The notes below the pieces were generated by a model. That model was not told where the DNA came from. It did no database searches and was given only the letters and a program-made list of their open reading frames with translations. From the NCBI GenBank assembly GCA_903913345.1, contig CAIWLA010000458.1:1-9077 (forward strand): 9,077 bases of DNA. Direction: 5' to 3'. The translations under genes and the position numbers were made by a program. The DNA is from an uncultured Magnetococcales bacterium (GTDB lineage Bacteria; Pseudomonadota; Magnetococcia; Magnetococcales; Magnetaquicoccaceae). This document shows positions 5,906 through 9,077 of the stretch, piece after piece; within the stretch, counting starts at the first letter, position 1, and the number at the start of each line of letters is the position of its first letter.

Positions 5906-7795
5906 ATGGCTCGAAAATGCGCTCCTGTCGGGAAAGATACGCTGATCCCGTCTCAAACACCATCCCGCTTCGTCAACCCGCACCCACATCCGACCCGGAC
6001 GGTGGGAATTGCCCTGTTGCTCGTGGCGGGGATCCTCCAGGGTTGTGCCGGGCAGAGTCCCGTCCATCCCGCCGCCCCGGTGCTCCCCCGCCCTGTGCCG
6101 CAAAAACCGATCGTCAGTTCCACTCCCGTTCGGCACATGGCACCGCAACCAGCGGACGAGGGATCGTTGCATGTGGTCACGGAACCGCCTCCAGCGGCTC
6201 CCAAACCCCAGACGCCCAGAACAATATCCCGCCAGGGGGAGAACGAGGCGGAAGCCACCCTCCTCCAGGGCGAAATGTTGCTCTCCCAGGGGATGATCCT
6301 GGAGGCCTGGCAGCAATGGGCACCGGTGGCACAAGGATCGAACACCATGACGGAATCCCTCTATGCGGATAACGCCTGGCGTCTTTTGTTTGACTCCTAT
6401 TTCAAACAGGGAAACCGTGACAACACACCCTATTTTCTGAAAGAAATTGCCAATATTGAGCCAACGGCCAACCAGCACCACCTCCTCCAGGATCTGCTCA
6501 ACCGGCAGCCACGGGAGCGGCTGAACATCCTGTTGCAGTGCCAACCACCGGCATCGACCCTGACACCGATCCTCCAACGGGCACTCTCCAGTTCCTCGAT
6601 GGTGGTCAGACCGGAGGGTGAGATACTGCCGTTCGCCATGCCGCCCACCACACCGATCGCGCCGATCGCGCCAGTCGCGTCTGCGATCGCCGCCGCACAA
6701 CCGATGGGACCGGGAATCAATACGGCTGGAACAGTGCCGCCATCATCGAGTGCCATGCCCGGTACCGGTTTGAAAATCGGGCTGTTGCTCCCTCTCAGCG
6801 GCAAATGGACCAGCATGGGGGAACATTTGCGCCGGGCCGCCAAAAAGGCACTGGCCGACTATCCCGCCGTCCCCATACAGTTGCAGATTGCCGACAGCGG
6901 CGACTCGGTTGAGAGCAGCCGCAAGGCCATGAATGACCTGGCGGCGCAGCAGGTGGATGTGGTGGTTGGTCCGGTCTTTTATGCCACTGTGCAACCGGCG
7001 ATCGAAGTGGCCTCGGCCCACCATATACCGATCATCACCTTGAACCCGCAAAGGGATTCCGATCCATCGATTCCTGGGGTCTTTTCCAACGCCTTTCAGC
7101 CGGAACAACAGGCCAAAATCATGGCCCGGTATGCCGTTCTGGAGAAAAAATATGGCCGTATCGCCATTCTGGCACCGGAATCCGAATATGGGCGTGGGGT
7201 GGCCAAGACCTTCAGCGACGAGGTCCAGTCTCTGGGTGGAAAGCTGGTCCGTGCCACCTATTTTCCCCCGGATGCCGCCGATTTTTCCCCCTGGCTCAAG
7301 AATTTGGGATCCCAGTTTGATGCCCTCTTTTTGCCCGCTTCGGCCAAACAGGTCCGTCTGATCGCGCCACAAGCGGCCTTCTCCCAGTCCGGAAACACCA
7401 AGGTGGCCTTGCTGGGCACCGCACTCTGGAACAGTCCTGAACTGTTGAGCGAAGGGACGGACTTTCTGGAGGGTGCCATCTTCTGCGATATGGATGCCGT
7501 AGCCAAAGAACGGTTTCGTCAATCCTTCCACCAGACGTGGGAAGAGGATCCCAGCACGTTGGCCACCCTCGCCTATGATGGCGTGGCGGTCATGGCGCAA
7601 CTGATGCAGGCACAACAACAGGGGGGGGGCGATTGGCGCACGGCATTGACACGCACCGCCGGTTTTCAGGGGGCCAACGGTCCCGTGCGGTTTTTGAACA
7701 ATGGTCAGAGCCGCAGGGCCTACCTGCTGTTCCAGATTGAAAATGGCCAGATCCGCCCATTGCACCCGGTCCAGGATTCCCTGGCCATTCCGTAA
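5906..7795 (+). CDS. lpoA: Penicillin-binding protein activator LpoA-like lipoprotein (LppC family)
   Basis: A 629-residue outer-membrane lipoprotein of the LppC/LpoA family. The family's E. coli member activates the peptidoglycan synthase PBP1A from the outer membrane. A basic n-region and the hydrophobic VGIALLLVAGILQGC end in a lipobox with Cys47. A Pro-rich linker spans about 50-105. A helical, TPR-like N-domain spans about 110-215. A second low-complexity linker, rich in Pro, Ala and Thr (about 245-287), leads to a type I periplasmic-binding-protein fold from LKIGLLLPLSGKW (289) to the end, with VVVGPVFYATVQPA, HHIPIITLNPQ, YGRIAILAPESEYGRG and LATLAYDGVAV. The ATG at 5906 is the only start giving a signal peptide with a charged n-region; a weak GGGGA lies close before it. 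The frame is open upstream to 4655, but that stretch is antisense to rsmI and yraN. The second linker contains 9-bp repeats of CCGATCGCG at 6653-6679. A G9 run lies at 7621-7629. Confidence 0.88.
   Translation: MARKCAPVGKDTLIPSQTPSRFVNPHPHPTRTVGIALLLVAGILQGCAGQSPVHPAAPVLPRPVPQKPIVSSTPVRHMAPQPADEGSLHVVTEPPPAAPKPQTPRTISRQGENEAEATLLQGEMLLSQGMILEAWQQWAPVAQGSNTMTESLYADNAWRLLFDSYFKQGNRDNTPYFLKEIANIEPTANQHHLLQDLLNRQPRERLNILLQCQPPASTLTPILQRALSSSSMVVRPEGEILPFAMPPTTPIAPIAPVASAIAAAQPMGPGINTAGTVPPSSSAMPGTGLKIGLLLPLSGKWTSMGEHLRRAAKKALADYPAVPIQLQIADSGDSVESSRKAMNDLAAQQVDVVVGPVFYATVQPAIEVASAHHIPIITLNPQRDSDPSIPGVFSNAFQPEQQAKIMARYAVLEKKYGRIAILAPESEYGRGVAKTFSDEVQSLGGKLVRATYFPPDAADFSPWLKNLGSQFDALFLPASAKQVRLIAPQAAFSQSGNTKVALLGTALWNSPELLSEGTDFLEGAIFCDMDAVAKERFRQSFHQTWEEDPSTLATLAYDGVAVMAQLMQAQQQGGGDWRTALTRTAGFQGANGPVRFLNNGQSRRAYLLFQIENGQIRPLHPVQDSLAIP
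6653..6679 (+). repeat. Short 9-bp direct repeats in the LpoA linker
   Basis: CCGATCGCG occurs twice in tandem (6653-6661, 6662-6670), followed by a variant CCAGTCGCG (6671-6679). They encode the Pro-Ile-Ala / Pro-Val-Ala repeat of the flexible linker and probably reflect slippage in a region with low constraint. Confidence 0.7.
7621..7629 (+). repeat. Homopolymer G9 in lpoA
   Basis: Nine consecutive G encode the end of Gln plus Gly-Gly-Gly near residue 572-575. The frame continues correctly to the stop at 7795. One-base slippage would cut off or alter the last 55 or so residues of the binding-protein fold. Confidence 0.9.
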
Positions 7796-7811
7796 TGGCT
7801 GGTTTTTTGGT

Positions 7812-7831
7812 CCGATGGGCAAATCGGTTTT
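7812..7831 (+). terminator. Weak candidate intrinsic terminator after lpoA
   Basis: CCGAT (7812-7816), loop GGGCAA, ATCGG (7823-7827), followed by TTTT (7828-7831). The stem is only 5 bp and the U-run short. It lies 17 bases after the lpoA stop, so the position is right but the strength is low. Confidence 0.35.
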
Positions 7832-7857
7832 GCAAAACGCGGGAAACTGTGTTACAA
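7830..7857 (+). promoter_or_regulatory. Weak candidate promoter for the Mms6-like gene
   Basis: TTGCAA (7830-7835), a 16-base spacer and TTACAA (7852-7857). Both boxes deviate from consensus. A TATATT at 7910-7915 is another possible -10 but has no good -35. The spacing to the gene leaves room for a leader that would contain the inverted repeat at 7877-7896. Confidence 0.25.
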
Positions 7858-7876
7858 GGTGGTGCAGTTTCTGATC

Positions 7877-7896
7877 GACAGGGGCCGTTCCCTGTC
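7877..7896. repeat. Perfect 7-bp inverted repeat upstream of the Mms6-like gene
   Basis: GACAGGG (7877-7883) and CCCTGTC (7890-7896) are perfect complements around the six-base spacer GCCGTT. No U-run follows, so it is not a terminator. It lies 44-63 bases before the start codon, where an operator or a 5' leader hairpin would be expected. Confidence 0.55.
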
Positions 7897-7925
7897 TCAA
7901 AGATTTTGCATATATTCAACAATCA

Positions 7926-7930
7926 AGGAG
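7926..7930 (+). promoter_or_regulatory. Shine-Dalgarno of the Mms6-like gene
   Basis: AGGAG, 9 bases before the ATG at 7940. It decides for this start over the in-frame ATG at 7859, whose extra 27 residues would read through the leader hairpin. Confidence 0.8.
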
Positions 7931-7939
7931 AACTCGGTT

Positions 7940-8320
7940 ATGGCGATTACTCAAAGCTTTGCCATTGAGCTGTTGGCGGGCGAAACATTGAAAGTGGCCG
8001 GTCCCGGTTTTGTGGAATTCAGCGCAGCCGAAGCAGTACCGGCCAAGCTGGCCGCCGGAACCAAAGGCGCGGCCGCCGCCACAACCCAGATCGGAGCCGG
8101 TACGGGCAAGGCCGTCATCCAGACAGGGATCGACCCCACTCTGATCACCACCGCCGGTTCCAAGGCAGCGGCCGGGACCATTTGGAACGGCAAGGGCTTG
8201 AGCCTGGGGTTGGGATTGGGGCTGGGGGCCTGGGGGCCGGTCCTGCTGGCCACGGCGGTGACGGTGGGCGGATATGTCTATTGGAAGAAAAAGCAGTCTG
8301 CCAAAATCTGGCCGTTCTGA
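7940..8320 (+). CDS. Mms6/MamG-like magnetosome membrane protein with Leu-Gly repeat, no acidic tail
   Basis: A 126-residue small membrane protein. Residues 79-100 read GTIWNGKG then LSLGLGLGLGAWGP. This is nearly the same as the Leu-Gly-repeat segment shared by the magnetosome proteins Mms6, MamG (Mms5) and MamD (Mms7), which sit in the membrane around the magnetite crystal; Mms6 helps control crystal growth. One membrane segment is expected at about 89-115, followed by a short basic end (YWKKKQSAKIWPF). Classical Mms6 instead ends in an acidic iron-binding tail, so this member is closer to MamG in that respect or has a different job. The N-terminal part (1-35) is not recognised. Residues 36-80 are rich in Ala, Gly and Thr, as in Mms6 precursors. 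No other magnetosome gene is in the window. The gene has its own strong Shine-Dalgarno and terminator. I leave the symbol blank because mms6, mamG and mamD cannot be told apart by eye. Confidence 0.83.
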   Translation: MAITQSFAIELLAGETLKVAGPGFVEFSAAEAVPAKLAAGTKGAAAATTQIGAGTGKAVIQTGIDPTLITTAGSKAAAGTIWNGKGLSLGLGLGLGAWGPVLLATAVTVGGYVYWKKKQSAKIWPF

Positions 8321-8326
8321 CCGTTC

Positions 8327-8367
8327 GGATGCCGTTTGGATGCCGTTTGGATGCCGTTTGGATGCCG
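8327..8367. repeat. 11-bp tandem repeat GGATGCCGTTT
   Basis: Three perfect copies (8327-8337, 8338-8348, 8349-8359) and a partial fourth copy, GGATGCCG (8360-8367). They begin 7 bases after the stop of the Mms6-like gene and end before its terminator. The 11-bp unit is close to one helical turn, so each copy would face the same side of the DNA. The array is noncoding on the plus strand. Confidence 0.9.
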
Positions 8368-8391
8368 CAGATTGAAATCTGGATGTCTTTT

Positions 8392-8428
8392 GGGGGGTGG
8401 CGGGAAACCGCTTCCCCCTTTTTTTTTT
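8392..8428 (+). terminator. Strong intrinsic terminator of the Mms6-like gene
   Basis: GGGGG pairs with CCCCC, then a small internal mismatch, then GCGG pairs with CCGC around a GAAA loop. Ten T (8419-8428) follow directly. It lies about 70 bases after the stop. Confidence 0.88.
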
Positions 8429-8588
8429 ATGAATTCTGAAATTCAAGGGACGGTGCGACTCGATGCCGGTTGCAGGAGGAAAAAGTGACCTGGTCCTCCA
8501 CGTCCAGAGAGGCTGATCCATGGACAGGGGGCAAATTTTGCCGCACCACCCCCTCCTCCCCGGCAAAAAAGGTCAGGAGTCTGGCTCC
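8429..8588. other. Short intergenic region between two convergent genes
   Basis: There is no gene here. Besides the minus-strand terminator it holds a small perfect palindromic hairpin, GGCAAATTTTGCC (8530-8542), of unknown meaning. Frames open across it have no start signal and run antisense through the neighbouring small gene. Confidence 0.5.
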
Positions 8589-8589
8589 T
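8565..8589 (-). terminator. Candidate intrinsic terminator of the small minus-strand gene
   Basis: On the minus strand, AGGAG, loop CCAGA, CTCCT, four bases, then six T (complement of 8565-8570). The stem begins at the last base of the TAA stop codon. The stem is short, but the position right at the gene end supports it. Confidence 0.5.
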
Positions 8590-8825
8590 TACCGCGAGGC
8601 CCCGGACATGGCCATTTTTTGCATGGCGTCTGAAGAGATGGTCACCCGATAGGCCGACGAGGAACGGACCGCCCGATCGGTCTCCACCTCGCGCTGTACC
8701 ATTTTGTTGTCCCTCTGGGGCCTGACAATCCCCTGGCTGCTGGTATCCCTGCTCTGCTGTTGCAGGCTGGAAGCCGTCTTGACGACTTGATTGACGAGAT
8801 AATCGGCGATACTGGCGATGCTCAC
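8589..8825 (-). CDS. Small uncharacterised soluble protein
   Basis: A 78-residue protein that I do not recognise. It starts at a GTG (8825) with AGAGGA 7 bases upstream and ends in TAA, followed at once by a terminator-like hairpin. It is hydrophilic, without a signal peptide or membrane segment. The N-terminal part (SIASIADYLVNQVVKTASSLQQQ) is probably an amphipathic helix. The middle is highly charged. The C-terminus reads AYRVTISSDAMQKMAMSG. A DRVxIS-x-A-type ending is seen in several small flagellum- or secretion-related proteins such as FlgM, but this likeness is too weak to assign a function. Start signal, terminator and third-position GC support a real gene. It converges on the Mms6-like gene. 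Confidence 0.6.
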   Translation of the reverse strand: MSIASIADYLVNQVVKTASSLQQQSRDTSSQGIVRPQRDNKMVQREVETDRAVRSSSAYRVTISSDAMQKMAMSGASR

Positions 8826-8832
8826 GGGCGGA

Positions 8833-8838
8833 TCCTCT
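8833..8838 (-). promoter_or_regulatory. Shine-Dalgarno of the small minus-strand gene
   Basis: AGAGGA on the minus strand, 7 bases before the GTG at 8825. It supports a GTG start where no ATG is available near the N-terminus. Confidence 0.6.
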
Positions 8839-8997
8839 GACGGATGAATGGTGTCGTGGCGTCTGGGTCATCCACGTACCTCATGTCAAAGCAATCTCTG
8901 TGCCGACCAACGATGGAAAAAAATGCCGTACCAGGCCAGATGGAAGGGGTGGCGGTGACAGGGTGAATTTGTTCCAGGCAGGAAACGATGCAGAATC

Positions 8998-9077
8998 ATG
9001 GAGGTACTGTTTTCGTCTGGACATCGCCGACCGACTCTGGTACAAACGTCTGACGTAAACATCTTTCGGGTGGATCG
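8998..9077 (+). other. Possible start of a gene cut by the window edge
   Basis: A frame starting at ATG 8998 (MEVLFSSGHRRPTLVQ...) stays open to the end of the window (26 codons). AGGAAA lies about 11 bases upstream, which is rather far. There is no family match, and a rival frame from ATG 8988 stops at once. The rest of 8839-8997 shows nothing I can support beyond an isolated TTGACA on the minus strand (8884-8889) without a matching -10. Confidence 0.2.

Noticed and set aside
5876..6700. Upstream extension of the rsmI frame
   Set aside because: It is antisense to lpoA. The conserved RsmI N-terminus starts right after the GTG at 5875.
6743..7900. Minus-strand open frame of 385 codons opposite lpoA
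   Set aside because: It is antisense to the well-supported binding-protein domain and has no domain of its own.
8886..9077. Minus-strand frame open from the window edge to a stop near 8887
   Set aside because: Its codon use is unlike the neighbouring genes, no family is recognised, and there is no start signal inside the window. It could only be judged with sequence beyond the edge.

Overview
The window looks like chromosomal DNA from a GC-rich proteobacterium that makes magnetosomes, most plausibly a magnetotactic member of the Magnetococcales or a relative. The lineage is an inference. It rests on (i) a small protein at 7940-8320 that carries the Leu-Gly-repeat membrane segment of the Mms6/MamG/MamD magnetosome family, and (ii) a housekeeping block (lpoA, rsmI, yraN, dolP) that matches the gene neighbourhood known in gamma- and betaproteobacteria. 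No RNA genes, CRISPR arrays or insertion sequences were recognised.

Layout. From the left, a GlcD-type FAD-linked 2-hydroxyacid dehydrogenase (52-1473, minus). Next, at about 1499-3738 on the minus strand, comes a composite locus. The 5' part of a MntA-type nucleotidyltransferase (3544-3738) is cut off after about 60 codons. It is followed without a gap by a complete two-gene Septu-like defence module, ptuA (ATPase, 2231-3547) and ptuB (HNH nuclease, 1629-2234). After that comes a short decayed 3' remnant of a HEPN (HepT/DUF86) toxin gene (about 1499-1620). The simplest reading is that the ptuAB cassette landed in a mntA-hepT toxin-antitoxin operon and replaced its middle. The cassette starts at the ptuA ATG, has no visible promoter or Shine-Dalgarno of its own, and overlaps mntA' by ATGA, so it appears to depend on the host operon for expression.

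Upstream on the same strand are dolP (dual-BON outer-membrane lipoprotein, 3787-4563), yraN (4608-4979) and rsmI (16S rRNA 2'-O-methyltransferase, 4976-5875). rsmI is divergent from lpoA (5906-7795, plus), a lipoprotein activator of peptidoglycan synthases. Their start codons are only 30 bases apart, and a good sigma-70-like promoter for lpoA lies inside the 5' end of rsmI.

Right part. The Mms6/MamG-like gene (7940-8320, plus) appears to be a stand-alone transcription unit. It has a hairpin in its leader, a strong Shine-Dalgarno, an 11-bp tandem repeat just after its stop and a strong intrinsic terminator at 8392-8428. It lacks the acidic iron-binding tail of classical Mms6. Tail-to-tail with it is a small uncharacterised gene (8589-8825, minus) with its own terminator. 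The last 250 bases hold no gene I can support, apart from a possible truncated start at 8998.

Functionally, lpoA, dolP, yraN and rsmI are envelope and translation housekeeping genes. The ptuAB insertion is the accessory, defence-related part, and the Mms6-like gene is the lineage-specific part.
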